A stretch of DNA of 64,000 nt from Nematostella vectensis. Lineage: Eukaryota > Cnidaria > Anthozoa > Actiniaria > Edwardsiidae. Location: the NCBI RefSeq assembly GCF_932526225.1, contig NC_064042.1, forward strand, positions 10,368,540 to 10,432,539, in the 5' to 3' direction. The notes under the pieces are model-generated. The model worked only from the letters and a program-made list of their open reading frames with translations. It was not told the origin of the DNA and ran no database searches. The position numbers and the translations under genes are program-made. Positions 22,803 to 35,313 of the stretch are shown here, piece by piece (the stretch's first letter is position 1; each line of letters starts with the position of its first letter).

Positions 22803-24696
22803 CAACACTATCTAAACTTTACTTACCTACTAACTAATAGCTTTTGGATTACCCACCTAATACATATATTGATAAGTTAAACTTATAACTTAAAGACTAC
22901 AGACAAGCTGTAGAAAAACTAGATGATCTGCGTAGGTGTTGTGTAGATAAGTTATAAACAACACAATGCTGAAAAAGTGTTGTACGCTTCTGGGAAAGAG
23001 AGTAGTTGCGCTGACTTTTCGAGTGTAAGCCTTTGTTTGTTTGTTTTTTTGTTTTTTTTTTGCTCCGACTAAGGCTCGAAACATCAGCGTAATTGCTCTG
23101 TTTCCAGGAATCGTGCAACACTTTTTTCAATCTTGTGTTTACTTGACTACCCAACTTGCTTAACTAAAAAACTACCAGTCTGGCTCCTGCCTAGCCTCAC
23201 CCTCGTCTACTGTATGTACTTGGTTCGTGCATGCTGCATGCTAGAGGAGTGCTTGTATACGTAGCATGTTGCTCGGATTAAATGAAAATAACCATCTGTA
23301 GGAGAATGATAAATCTTGGTCGATGTGTAGTGATAATGATATTGATCTATAATTTGGTACTAAAACGCGGGCTTACATTGATGTACTACACAGTGGAACC
23401 CCTTGCTCTAACTCGGGCAGTTCGCTTTCGAACTATTCGAACTATTATAAGCTTTCAATTCGTGTCTTCCCACAACTCTTTGCGACGCGCGCGTGAAACC
23501 GAGGCTAGGAGGGAGAGGGGGAGTGAGAAACCGTCATCTTTCACACAATTTCGTTTTCACGCGTTCGTCGCGGATGGTGGATAAAAACAGTGCTGAATGG
23601 TTTGGTAATTTGATGTGTAGTTACTGCGATTTCGAGTTTTCCGAGTGCTAGAACCGTCTCTCACTTCCGTCAATCAAGTTTTGAATTTGTAACAAGACAC
23701 ATTTTGTACCCTCGGATTGGTCAATACATTACTGTGAGATGGCGGGATTTGAAGCCATTTAAGTGTTGGCCAATGAAAACAGTTCCAAGTCTCGACTGAC
23801 GGATAAGCCATAATGAATTTTGTCGCTAATTTGTAAGGGTGAGTTCGCAGATTACTCAAAATAAAAGAAATCGCAGCTAAAGAACGTATGTTTAAGGGGT
23901 TAAGAAATTTGGTGTCAGAAATGGGATGTTGTGATTCCTAGAAAATCTGAAAGAATGTTAAAAGCAGAATTTTTGTTAGTGTTAGATCAGTTGCCGACTA
24001 GAGTAATCTAACAATAACAGTTTATGTCGAAACAGACGAACATGTCTTTAATGGGATTTCACTAAACACAGGCGGTAAGATTAAAGAATTTACGCAATGA
24101 AACTACCCGCTTATTATGTTGTTAATGAGATTTTCAGATAAAGAAGTTATTTTTCTATCAGACGAAAAGCGTCTGTGATTTCTATTGTTTACCCTAAGCA
24201 AATTTTAAAAGATTAATGAGGTTTCAGTCTGTTTTCTTTTATACAAAATTATATTTCTTCAGCTAACATACTGCAATCTATAGAAAAATTAATTTGCACG
24301 TCCTCCTTACTGCATCAATGTAAAACAAGAACTTTTGCATTCGATTCTTCTTAATCTATAATCGTCATAAGTGTGTAATTTTTGTCTATGATATGATAAT
24401 AGGGTAGAATTTGTGAATTGTTTCGCTCGATTAACACCATTATTTCCCCGCTTGGTAGACTGTAAAATGCAGCTCGGAAGGTTACCAAAGTTTATTATGC
24501 TCTCTAAACAGAGGGAAACTCATCCATTTCGTTTTAGGTATATTTTAAATTATTTATTTGTATTTCACTAAAACAATAAGCGGCACATATCAATACTTGA
24601 ATAAAAACAAAAGGAAAATAAGAATGAGCTTGTAAATTCAAGAAAGAGTAGTGGCATAAAAGTATTCTCATTCAAATTTTCCTGAGATTCGCTCTC
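22803..24696. other. Intergenic stretch, nothing convincing
   Basis: AT-rich sequence between ESD and the coiled-coil gene. Short open frames here have no family resemblance and no coding texture. The promoter of the coiled-coil gene presumably lies towards the right end, but no TATA box or other element could be singled out. Confidence 0.5.
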
Positions 24697-25338
24697 ATGG
24701 AGAAGCCAGTATCACGCTGCTGCTATCAGAATTGCGAAACCAAACATTGTTTTGGACCTCTCGCTGACCCTCGACAAGTCCGAAGAACTCATTTTGAAGG
24801 CTATTCGAGACACTTCACAATTTGTGAAAGCGCTCCACCCAAAATTAAAGAGAACGGAACAAAGCTTTGCACAGGAACTTCGATAAGTTGGAGGAAGTTC
24901 CCAAGCCCTTAGCAGCTGAGATATTGTCGACTCCTGTTAAGGAACCCGCGCAGAGTTTGACTCACTGTGGTTCAAATGTTTCTAAAACCTGTGAGGTCTT
25001 AAGCCAAGAACCAGGGACTTCTAGTGGCAGAGATGTTTACAGTTTCGGTGTATTGTGCGGCTCTTCACAGGAAAAGGTCGCTGAGCGACAGATTTTAGAG
25101 CTGATCAAGTGCGAGCAGCCAGAATGTTAATGCACGGAACGTGAGACAGCAAACGTAAGCGCGGAGTTAGCTGAAGATAAAAGCAGACCCAAGCTCTGCT
25201 AGAAACCGAAGTCAAGCAGGAAAATCCGAAGTGGGAAAAAGAAATAGTCAAGAGCGGTTTGGTGGTTCCAGAGAAAAGGTCAATGAAGAAAATATAAGTT
25301 TTAAACGTAAAATTCCTAAGGTGATTGTTACCGAGTAA
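24697..25338 (+). pseudogene. Frame-broken 5' part of the coiled-coil gene
   Basis: Coding-looking sequence moves between all three frames just upstream of the long open frame. One stretch (about 24748-24886) encodes LDLSLTLDKSEELILKAIRD and continues in helical style to a stop. An adjacent frame continues from about 24849 with NFDKLEEVPKPL to a stop at 25128-25130. A third piece (EVKQENPKWEKEIVKSG) runs from about 25200 to 25300. A final piece enters the frame of the long ORF but meets TAA at 25336-25338. The switches are too close together for ordinary introns, apart from a possible 60 bp intron starting at the perfect GTAAGT at 25335. Explanations: a decaying 5' end, assembly indels, or tiny introns. 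Confidence 0.5.
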
Positions 25339-25656
25339 GTAGAGGAAACGCCAACCGATGCAAATAACATCACTCGAGGAGCAAAAATTTCTAGCACTTC
25401 AAAGGGAAAAAGACCCACGGAGATTCCAGAAAAAAAGGTTTACCTTTGCAAAGGAGGAACGTTAAATACAAGGCAAAACGACCAAGATTTCCCAGTCCAA
25501 AACCTAGCTGTTTACAATCCTGAAGATTTGAAAAGCAGGTTTCATACGGTCGGACCATTCCCTCAATTTCCAAACAATGAGCTTATCATCAAGAAGGATA
25601 TACAGCAGACTCAACCGACAAATATTCAGAATTTGTTTTCGGTACTCAAATCGGTA

Positions 25657-28600
25657 ATGGACGGTCTAGCGGCTTGCTCAAGAATGGCGGACAAACTGAA
25701 AACAAATGTCACACTTTCACATGAGTCCATGAAATCTGCTCGTCCCTTACCGCATCCGCAAATATGCATAACAGACTACAGTCAAGAAATCAATAAAAGC
25801 GTTTTAAATGAGACATCTCGACAAACTCTTCAAAAAGTTGAGAAAGAAACGCAAGCCTCCATGCCGGCTCAAGTGGGGTCAGCGGAAGACGTGCGAGACG
25901 TCATATACGAGGAAATAAAGTCGGCCCAGCAACAGCTACCGCAAATGGAGGACAAATCAGTCTTTGAAGAGACCCATGCGGGGAAGGAAATCTCAGCTGT
26001 TACGGTGAAAAATCAAACTTTCCATATAAATAATGCGAAGCCAAAGACCCAAGCGCCTAAAGAGAAAGGATTGAAACTATTTTCTAAAAAGTTCTTTTCG
26101 AGAAGTAACAAAGGTTCAAGGATGAAGGCAAGCAAAAGTGTGGAATTATTATCATTACCATCAAATCAGATGATAAATGAAGACGTCCAAAACCTCCAGG
26201 TGCACGCTTTTAAAACTATTGAAGTGAGATCGGATTCTACTGGAAAAGAGGTAGATAATTTATTATTGAAGGAGGAGAACAGGAGACTTGTAGATGAAGT
26301 GTGCCGAATGGAGGAAGAGTTAAGAATTTTGAGAGATAGGGGAGCTGCGAGACAACCAAAAACTGTATTGGAAAGCTTTGAAAATGGTGAAAATTTCAAG
26401 GTTATTGAGAATTTCTCTGATGTCACAATGCACTGGGATGACTCGTTTGACGTTGAACACGTCAAGACATTGCAAAATACACCAACACCAGAACACACGG
26501 AAGACGGCAATACCGAGCAAGAAATACAAATGCTGGAACAGAAGGCGGACGATTTAGTAAGTGACAGTAACTCGATGAGAAAGAAACTAGTTGATGTTTT
26601 CAAGGAGAATGAGGTTTTCGAGGATAAAGTCGCGGCACTCCGTACAAGGCACGAGACTGAGGTGCAGAGACTGAAGGACGAAAATTTCAGCTTAAAGTCA
26701 CGTGTGGATAACCTGATGACTGCTAAGACCCTATCAGAACGCAGCCATCAAAAACTAAAGCTTGTCAACAAATGGCAAAAAGCAATAGAAGACGACGTTA
26801 TTTTAAGGTGTTCACAACTCGTCTACGAGCTCAATAAAGAGCTGAACATAGAAAGGGAGTCTAACGATTCCAGCTTCTCGAAAGGTGAGGAAGCCGTGAA
26901 GCAAACCCCAGATGAAATGTCGGAGAGCATCCTTGAATGCTTCGAGTACATACCCGAGAAGAATACCGAGTTTATGACGACAGTAAAGATGGCTCGATCT
27001 GAGAGCAAACTCTCGATTGTCTCCCAAAGATCAGGGAGTACCTATAGCTCTTGCGATGATCTCCTTGCGATAAGTAGACGAGGGTCGGGGCGGAGTAGCT
27101 TTACATCGGATGCGTCCAACGCTTTGAGTCTCTCCACGAGTGCACTAGACTCTGATGGGGACTTACTCAGGGTGGGGGAGGGGAGGGTGAGCCGATTTCC
27201 GCCCCCATCATCACCTGTGCAGTCAAGAGAAAAACGGCGGGAGAAAGGCAAACCCAAGAACGCGCTGCAAGTTGATAACCAGGACGAAGGTCGAATGAAG
27301 CAGCTGAACGAAATTCTCAGTATGCTTGAGAGCAAGTGTAAGCTTATGGTCAGGAAATACAAGGAGAAGCGGTTTCATTGTGGGCAAGTGGACGAAAAGG
27401 TGAGATCCTTGCAGAAGGAGCGAGATCAAATATTCAGCGAACTCGAGGGACTGAAGAAGGCCAAGGAACAACAAGATGTCATGTTGATATGTCTAAGGAA
27501 TCTACAAAAGGAAAACGACTCCATGAAACTGGATAACTTCGAATTGAGAAACTCCTTGAATAGAGCCAGCAAATGTGATGGACCCTTCTTACTGTTCAAG
27601 CCCTTGAAAGGCAGAGAAGTAGGGGTCGATATGCGTGAGCAGGAAAGCCTCGAGAGAGCTCCGAACTTGAGCGTTCTGGAAGAGGGCCTGAACTACCCCA
27701 CGGTTAACAGTTTCTCGCCTCACGACCTCAGCAAGCGGTCTCTATCGTACGAGGAGACTCCAAGATACCCTGCGCTTAAAAACGCAGTGCAGTATGACCC
27801 CACCAACATTCTACCCAAGTGTACCAAGGGTTGTAGACCAAACGTAAGGGAAGCCGGAAGAGGAGAATTATTTAACAACCGCGAGCGCATTATTAAAAAT
27901 ACAGCAACAAATGAGCCTTCAGAGAGCCTGGTGCCAAGTAACAACTTTTTTACAACTGACAAGGACAACACGCGTGGTTTCGGTAGAGAGAATGTTGTAA
28001 TCAATCGAGAAGGATTGGCAAAATCTCCTCAATTGGACATACCCAAAAAACGCAACGACCGTCCCCAAATAGCCAACAGAATGCTGAATCAGCATTCAAA
28101 AGTTGCGGCAAACAAGGTCATGTCCTACCCAGACATCAAAAAGGTAGAAATAGACAGAACGGATCGATATCGTGCCGATCACGTGATCAATCACAGGGAG
28201 TTTTGGTTCGAGGAGGAGTTCTTCGCAGAGCAGGAACCATCCCCAGAGCCACCCCAACGGGAAAGATGTGGCCGCGAGCTTGAGAGGATTGACGAGATCT
28301 CCGTAGACGGGGTCGAGATTGAGCTCGACGACATTGATATACCGTATCCGAGCATGCGCATGGATGGAGTGGACGCTGACCACACCAAGGCACTCGCGAA
28401 TTCGGAAAGAGTAACCGCGGAACAGCTTACTCGGGATATCGGGCTCACTGATCCAGACAGCGACATCAATTCACAAAAACGTGGGTTCACGTATGGTATA
28501 GCGGTAAAAGTCGAGCAATTGCAACTGAATGATGGACACGAAAAAGCGAAGATGGTTCCACTCAGAAACAAAGCGTATTCACAATATGATTCGCCTTTTC

Positions 28601-28884
28601 AAGCCACCCATGAGCGCCCAGTGTACAGCGACAAACGGTTTCGATCAAAGTCCGTTAAAACTCGTAAGGAGAATAAGACGAACAAACCGCAGAATGATCC
28701 GAACCATGTGGGAGGTAACCACCATGAGCACTGCAGTTCAATACTCGCATTACTAACTCACCCAAAGAACTCGTTCAAACACATTGAGAAAAAGACCAAA
28801 GCTCCCACTAAGGAGGGAGGGGTTCGTAAGACTGTATCACTTTGTAGGAGTCGAGATCGCCTTTATAGAGTTCATTATGTCTAA
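25657..28884 (+). CDS. Large single-exon coiled-coil protein, family not recognised
   Basis: An uninterrupted frame is open from 25339 and has its first in-frame ATG at 25657, giving 1075 residues. Low-hydrophobicity, charged sequence has no signal peptide or membrane segment. Heptad-rich helices are visible in three blocks, around KEENRRLVDEVCRMEEEL, then EIQMLEQKADDLV to EVQRLKDENFSLKSRV, then QLNEILSMLESKCKLMVRKY to LQKENDSMKLDNFELRNSL. Ser-rich, Arg-rich and acidic linkers separate them (for example ISRRGSGRSSF and ELDDIDIPYP). The C terminus is basic. The composition suggests a cytoskeletal or centrosomal scaffold, but that is only an inference. The true start may be further upstream, since clearly coding-like but frame-shifted sequence precedes it. 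Absence of introns contrasts with the neighbours and could indicate a retrocopy or a large terminal exon. Confidence 0.8.
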   Translation: MDGLAACSRMADKLKTNVTLSHESMKSARPLPHPQICITDYSQEINKSVLNETSRQTLQKVEKETQASMPAQVGSAEDVRDVIYEEIKSAQQQLPQMEDKSVFEETHAGKEISAVTVKNQTFHINNAKPKTQAPKEKGLKLFSKKFFSRSNKGSRMKASKSVELLSLPSNQMINEDVQNLQVHAFKTIEVRSDSTGKEVDNLLLKEENRRLVDEVCRMEEELRILRDRGAARQPKTVLESFENGENFKVIENFSDVTMHWDDSFDVEHVKTLQNTPTPEHTEDGNTEQEIQMLEQKADDLVSDSNSMRKKLVDVFKENEVFEDKVAALRTRHETEVQRLKDENFSLKSRVDNLMTAKTLSERSHQKLKLVNKWQKAIEDDVILRCSQLVYELNKELNIERESNDSSFSKGEEAVKQTPDEMSESILECFEYIPEKNTEFMTTVKMARSESKLSIVSQRSGSTYSSCDDLLAISRRGSGRSSFTSDASNALSLSTSALDSDGDLLRVGEGRVSRFPPPSSPVQSREKRREKGKPKNALQVDNQDEGRMKQLNEILSMLESKCKLMVRKYKEKRFHCGQVDEKVRSLQKERDQIFSELEGLKKAKEQQDVMLICLRNLQKENDSMKLDNFELRNSLNRASKCDGPFLLFKPLKGREVGVDMREQESLERAPNLSVLEEGLNYPTVNSFSPHDLSKRSLSYEETPRYPALKNAVQYDPTNILPKCTKGCRPNVREAGRGELFNNRERIIKNTATNEPSESLVPSNNFFTTDKDNTRGFGRENVVINREGLAKSPQLDIPKKRNDRPQIANRMLNQHSKVAANKVMSYPDIKKVEIDRTDRYRADHVINHREFWFEEEFFAEQEPSPEPPQRERCGRELERIDEISVDGVEIELDDIDIPYPSMRMDGVDADHTKALANSERVTAEQLTRDIGLTDPDSDINSQKRGFTYGIAVKVEQLQLNDGHEKAKMVPLRNKAYSQYDSPFQATHERPVYSDKRFRSKSVKTRKENKTNKPQNDPNHVGGNHHEHCSSILALLTHPKNSFKHIEKKTKAPTKEGGVRKTVSLCRSRDRLYRVHYV

Positions 28885-28939
28885 TCTGGCAAATCAGTTG
28901 GTATAATGGCAATTCTAGAATTTAGGGGGTAGGGGTTCG

Positions 28940-29285
28940 TACGACTGCTATCCAATGCTTGACAAGGCTCACCCCAAGGGGGTAGGGGTGCGTAAGATGG
29001 TGTAGGTTATGTTGTTTGACAAAGCTCGTCACAGTGAGATGTGCGTCAGACCTATTTCTGTGTAGGTAATAATGTTTGACAAAACCCGCCTTGAGGTGAT
29101 GGGGGTGCGTATGATGGTGTAGGTAAGATTGTTTGACAAGGCTCACCCCAGGGGGAGAGGTGCGTTAGACATGTCTCGGTGTAGGTATGAATGTTTGACA
29201 AGACTCGCCCAAGCGGGTGAGTGTGCGTAAATTGCTATGGTAGTGTAGTGTACAGTGTAGGACAAGCTTTCCCACAAGGGATGAG
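28940..29285. repeat. Degenerate ~60-bp tandem repeat
   Basis: About six units, each with a TGTTTGACAAGGCTC-type core (near 28953, 29014, 29073, 29132, 29191 and 29259) followed by GGGGTGCGTA and GGTGTAGGTA motifs. It begins about 55 bp past the stop codon of the coiled-coil gene and may lie in its 3' UTR. Confidence 0.75.
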
Positions 29286-29674
29286 ATGCGCTGGAAGTGG
29301 TGACCTTAGCATTTTGTCGGGATGCGTTTAAAAAACAAGGTTTTACTAGACTTGCCCAAAGGCAGGGCGCGTAAAGCGTGCTTGAATGTCTTTGGGCAGA
29401 TCGCTTAATTGTGGTGCGTTAGACGTGTATCAAGCTAAAACTAAATTTTACTAGACTAACCCATGCAAATGCTGGGTGCGAAGTAGTCAACACCTGAGAC
29501 TCTCTTTGCGCTCGACATTCTGGCTCGCGAGTCCCAGGTCTGGACTTGGTGCGCAGGTACTAAGGTTGAAGGTAGGCGCGCTCGAATTGTCTTTGGGCAG
29601 TTACTTTATTTTGACAAGCATGTCTAACAAAAAAACATATCTTTTAGAAAATGCGTTAAAATATTACTAATGCC

Positions 29675-29889
29675 TGGTGCACACTAGTGACATAATGACA
29701 TAGGCGCGTGTTTCCTTATGTTCAAGTGTGAATGGTTCGACATTTTAACAGAAGCCCAACATAACGACATAAGAGAAAAATGATGTTTTTTTTCTTTTAT
29801 GTCGTTATGTCGATGTCATTATGTCGGGCTTAAAAGAGTGCGTGCGCCTAAGTTGTTATGTCGTTATGTCACTAGTGTGCTAAGCATGC
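29675..29889. mobile_element. MITE built of GACATAAYGACATAA motifs
   Basis: The ends GCACACTAGTGACATAATGA and TCGTTATGTCACTAGTGTGC are inverted copies. Both arms also carry extra copies of GACATAACGACATAA or its complement, and AGGCGCGTG pairs with CGTGCGCCT. The ~215 bp element is non-coding. Confidence 0.75.
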
Positions 29890-30962
29890 CATTTTGATGT
29901 CTTAAACGAAATAAGCGCACGTACATTTCCTTGGTGTTTTGTTATAAGTACGAAACATTACTCAAATATTTATATGGTGTTCCCTTAACTTAACGGACAA
30001 TATCACAGTAACCACAGTGACCTTATGCCTTCACTTCCATTGACACTTCCCTTTTTCACTTCCATTAAAAAGATCTTTTTTTCTACCAATATAATAATAT
30101 CCTTTTAAACGAGAAAAGAAATGAATCATTTATTTTAAATAAAAAGGCAGGGAGGCATAAATAGGCTTTCAGGCTAAAGCTCGTAGACATTTGACGGGTA
30201 TTGTCAATGGTGGACTGTATGGGTATTAATGGAGTAAATACAATACTCAAGATCCAAGAAAACAAATCAGGCGAAACTCTATTGAAAGATGTATGATAGT
30301 TGGAATTTTCTGGTCTAAAATGTAACTTGGAGGCACAGCAAAGATAGAATTCTACCTCTATTATTTTCGCGTCCACCACCTTAAAAAAATCATTAAATCG
30401 TTTCTTATTTGAAACTGTTTATTAAGTGATAAAGCGCTAGCATTAACCGCAGAATCATTTTGATGTAAGACTGCAGGAAAAGCTGTAGATGCTTTAAATT
30501 TTAATCACTAGATATAGGCATATTGTTTGAAATGCTTAAGGCTTCTCAAGGCCTCTAAGGATGTCAGCTCTTTTGGCAAGTTTTGCCTGGGGAGGAATAG
30601 TGCCCAAAGTATATTAAATATTGTGAAAAAAAAACCCGGTTCGGGGCAGTTAAGTGGAAGGCGTGTAGCCCTTTAATTGCGCGCATTGTAAGAACCTTAA
30701 AGAAACCGCTTATTTGTAAGGCCTAAGGAAGGTGCGCGGTCCATCGACAAAAGTCGCACATCCGGAAAATGGGAGAATAAAGAGGTGGTCGGTGCTTGCC
30801 TTTTTTTTCTAAAATTTGTGGGAAAAAGATGTGTGAGAGCTAATATCCTAATACTAATAATACTAATACTAATAATAATCCACAAATAACCTAACGCCAT
30901 GTGTTTGCCCCCACTCTTTGGATCTCTTTTAGGGATCCCTGATTCGCCCCAGGCCACGCCTT
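29890..30962. other. Intergenic stretch, no feature supported
   Basis: AT-rich sequence with short homopolymers and a small (AAT/ACT) run near 30845-30880. No open frame or repeat worth naming. Confidence 0.5.
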
Positions 30963-32884
30963 GCTACGCATATATAGGCTCGGATACATTATGCCGGCAT
31001 AATTTTGAGCAAAATACTATAGTCGGAGCATCGAGCATAATGCCGGCATAATACCCATTTTTTCAGGCATAATAGTACAAAATTACTTAGGACATCAAGT
31101 GGCTGTTTGAATTTTTGTGTTATTGCTTTTTACTTTCCAATCAAACCAACAAAATGAAAAAATAACTGAAATGTGTTGGTGTTTCGACTTGGAGATGTGG
31201 TACCCAGGTTTTAAATTTATGCCAGGATGCTAAGCCCTTAAAGTTGTCATCTCCTTTGATCACTCATCGTGAGTCATGGCTGAGAGTTCGGAGACACCTG
31301 TTGACCCTGTCTGTCGTTGATTTGACTCATCCCCCCTGCAACATCAGAAGCTGCGAAGAGTGATTTATCGCAATTAAGAAGCGCTCCGCTAATCCATTCA
31401 AGATGAAATGCAATACTCAAAAAAATGATTTTTCAATAATTTGTCTATAGACTTATATTTGTCTCCTGATTACAAAAATGTGTTTCTTTTGAAAATCTAA
31501 CGAATATTAAATATTTTATGGATTTTTCCTTATTTTTCTCGGCATGACCCCGAAAAACACTACAAAATTTGAACCAAGTATCGCTACCTGCAGTGCGAAA
31601 AATAAACAGCGCAGAAACACAACAACACCACAGGAGGCAACCAGGATATGTGCTCTCAATATTATTTTAATCTCGGCTTAATCCAGTTAAAATAGAATAT
31701 TTGACAGATTTTCTCAAATATAGCCTCGCATCCATCATTTTGCACGATCGTCAAACCGACAAATTGAGGCCTTAAAAGTCGCATCTGGTACATTGCTCTA
31801 TCAAAAATGGTTATTTTTCCTGAAAAGACAGTCACTTACTTGCCTAGAATCTGAAATAAAATTTTGGGGATAATGAAATCCGGAGCGCTGAGAGCGCCAA
31901 GAAGATACAACACTTCACATGTTATTGACCTTTCAAACTTGGGCCAACTGTGACACCAACAGCTAAATTGGCAGGAAAACTTGGCTTTTGCCGACGCTCC
32001 CACCTCAAAACAACGCTGAAAACAAATTTGAGGACCAACAAATATGTGTGTTATCACTTGCAGTCTTCGTTGTGCGAGATGATTAAGGCAAAACACGTAT
32101 TTGAATAGATTATGACTAGTCTTGCCCAATGTTTGTGTCCAGACAATTCGTAACATAGATCAAAACAACAAATTAAGTGGTATCGAATTTTCCTCACCTC
32201 AGCTTGGGAAAGTACTTGATAGGCATCGTTTTTTATCAATGCTTATTCCCCTACAAGCGCATAAAAACGCTTCGGCTTGCGATCTCGGAATGTTTTTTAT
32301 GGTGCTTCCACCGGCAGCGCACACAGGAATCCCAAAGTTTCTAAAACACAACGCAAAAAAAAGAAGAGAAAACAGAAAGAGCAACTCATAAAAAAATCTG
32401 ATTCCTTATTTTGGAATAGAATAAAATAAATAATACCCAACCGTAAGGATTGTTTGAAATAGTAAGCCATCGAAGTTATCGAATGATGGATTTTATTCCT
32501 TACGGAGCGGAAGTTACATATCTTGTGATATTGACAGTTGGCAATAAACAGATAGTTTTTCATACCAGTACCAGGTACGTTCTATAAGTGTTTATACACT
32601 GGTTTCTTCTTGCTGTCCGTTTTGCACAGTTTTAGTGAGAATATAGCTTTTTGCTCATACTCTCAGTTCCTAGGCGGGGCGTGTTGCGCTAGTAAAGACA
32701 ACCCTGGTATAGTGCGGTGCCTGAATATCACAAACTGCACACAAGATATCAAGAAGCATCTCCGTTCCTTGGGGGTGAGAGATTCACCAAAGCTGGTTCT
32801 GGCCGGTGCAGGTAAAACATTTTCAACATTGGCGCACTATGAATAACCACTTTTTAAAACCTACAGTTTGATTTGCTGTTCAGG

Positions 32885-33335
32885 TTCAGGTCTGTGTCCA
32901 AACAATTCGTGACATTCTGCTTGGAAAAGCACTTGATAGGCATCGTTTTTTATCAATGTCCGTTCCTCTACGAAGACCTAACTCAACTACGGTTGATTAT
33001 TGTTGGAACACAATAATCAGCGCTTATTCATGTTAGCATGTGACACGCCACAGAAAAACCATAACTGTTTTATTCACAAGGATGGATAGGACAATTAGGA
33101 CACATTGATACTAACAAATTTATTTCAGATTGGGTAGATACAATTTGTGATATTGCCCTTAGTCATTGCTGTGAAATTGTATCCGAAATATATTAACAAA
33201 AAACTGATAGCAAGTAATTTTCTAAAAACGGACACAAAATATCACAATAGTTTGAAAGCCCCCAAAATTAACGTTTGTCACAGAGGAAATCATTCTATAC
33301 AGTACACAATCAGATCTTCATGGAAGAATCTAGAG
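32885..33335. other. Left part of the foldback spacer
   Basis: Contains a second copy of the arm segment GATAGGCATCGTTTTTTATC at about 32936 (first copy at about 32219), that is, a partial direct duplication. It is followed by about 300 bp of AT-rich sequence with no recognised coding content. Confidence 0.5.
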
Positions 33336-34640
33336 CTCTATGGGGGTATTTGGCTCTGGCGCTGTTCACGGGGTGGGGTGGGGATCTGGCTCTGTCAACA
33401 AAGAAATCTGGCTCTGGTGCTGTCCACGGGGCGATCTTGCTCTTGTCCACGGGGGATATGGCTTTTGCGCTGTCCACGGGGGATCTGGCTTTTGCGCTGT
33501 CCACGGGGTATCTGGCTCTGGCGCTTCCCACCATGATATCTGGCTCTGGCTCTGTCAATAGGGAAATCTGGTTCTGGCGCTGTCCACAGGGGGATCTTGC
33601 TCTGACACTGTCCACGTGGGGATCTTGCTCTGACACTGTCCACGGGGGTTTCTTGCTATGGCGCTGTCCACGGGGGTTTCTTGCTATGGCGCTGTCCACG
33701 GGGCGATCTTGCTCTTGTCCACGGGGGGATATGGCTTTTGCGCTGTCCACGGGGGGGATCTGGCTTTTGCGCTGTCCACGGGATATCTGGCTCTGGCGCT
33801 TCCCACCATGATATCTGGCTCTGCCTCTGTCAATAAGGAAATCTGGTTCTGGCGCTGTCTACGGGGGGATCTTGCTTTGACACTGTCCACGGGGGTTTCT
33901 TGCTATGGCGCTGTCCACGGGGGGATTTGGCTCTGGTGCTGTCCACGGGGGGATCTTGCTCTTGTCTACGGGAGGATCTGGCTTTTGCGCTGTCCACGGG
34001 GTATCTGGCTCTGGCTTTGTCCACCGTGGTATCTGGCCCTGGCACTGTCAAAAGGAAATCTGGTTCTGGCACTGTCCACGGGGGGGTCTTGCTCTGGCGC
34101 TGTCCATGGGGGTTTCTTGCTCTGGCACTGTCCACGGGGGGATCTGGCTCTGTCCACGGGGGGATCTGGCGCTGTCCACGGGGGGATCTGGCGCTGTCCA
34201 CGGGGGTTTCTTGCTCTGGCACTGTCCACGGGGGTGGGGGGGGGGGGGTCTTGCTCTGGCGCTGTACCACGGGGGGATCTGGCTCTGTCCACGGGGGATC
34301 TTACTCTTGTCCACGGGGGTATCTGGCTCTTGCGATGTCCACGGGGGTATCTGGCTCTGGCGCTGTCCACCGTGGTATCTGGCTCTGTCAACAAGGAAAT
34401 CTTGAACTGGCGCCGTCCACGGGGGGATCTTGCTCTAGCTCTGTCCATGGGGGGACCGGCTCTGGCGCTATCCACGGGGGGAAAAGGTTCGGGCGCTGTC
34501 CACGGTGGGGTATGGTTCGGAGGTTCTTGCTCTGGCGCTGTCCACGGGGGGATCTGGCTCTGGCGCTGTAAACAGGAAAATCTGGATCTGGCGCTGTCCA
34601 CGGGATATCTGGACCTTGCGCTGTTCACGGATATCCCACG
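33336..34640. repeat. GC-rich minisatellite (about 28-33 bp unit) in the foldback spacer
   Basis: About 40 units of the type GTCCACGGGGGGATCTGGCT plus CTGGCGCT, in several higher-order variants. Composition differs sharply from the AT-rich arms. The repeat contains almost no stop codons, so long artefactual frames (up to 380 codons, Gly/Ala/Ser/Leu-rich) appear on both strands. There is no sign that any is a gene. Confidence 0.9.
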
Positions 34641-35313
34641 TTCCGCAGCAGCAGTTCTTACGATTACTGCGCCATCTGATGCGCCATCTGCATCGCGATG
34701 GCTTGGGCAGATAGGGAGCTTTGTGTATTTTCCTTCACGGTCAAACAACCCTGGGCAGCAAATCAAACTGTATGTTTTAAAAAAAAGTGGTTATTCATGA
34801 GCGTCAATGTTAAAATTGTTTTACCTGCACTTGCCAGAAGCAGCTTTGCTTCGCAATTTAGCGATAAAACGGAGATGCCTCTTGATATCTTAAGTGCAGT
34901 TTGTGATATTCACTAGCGAAAAACGCCTACGAACTGAGAGTATGAGCAAAAAGCCATATTCTCATTAAAACTTTGCAAAACGGACAGCAAGAAGAAACCA
35001 GTGTATAAAAACTCATAGAACGTACCTGGTACTGGTATGAAAAACTATCTGTTTATTGCCAACTGTCAATATCACAAGATATGTAACTTCCGCTCCGCAA
35101 GGAATAAAATCCATCATTCGATAACTTCGATGGCTTACAATTTCAAACGATCCTTACGGTTGAACATTATTTATTTTATTCTATTCCAAAATAAGGAATC
35201 AGATTTTTTGATTAGTTGCTCTTTCTCTCTTTTTTTTTTTTTTTTTTTTTGCATTGTGTTTGAGAAACTTTGGGATTCCTGTGTGCGCTGCCGGTCACGT
35301 GGAAGCACCATGA

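Noticed and set aside
22562-22837. Pro/Gly-rich open frames
   Set aside because: Translations of C/G tracts inside a small foldback element.
25029-25056. Protein-kinase-like motif DVYSFGVL upstream of the coiled-coil gene
   Set aside because: No other kinase subdomains around it; a short chance match in frame-broken sequence.
33147-34800. Open frames up to 380 codons rich in Gly, Ala, Ser, Leu
   Set aside because: Read-through of the GC-rich minisatellite in several frames at once, with no start context, splice structure or domain.
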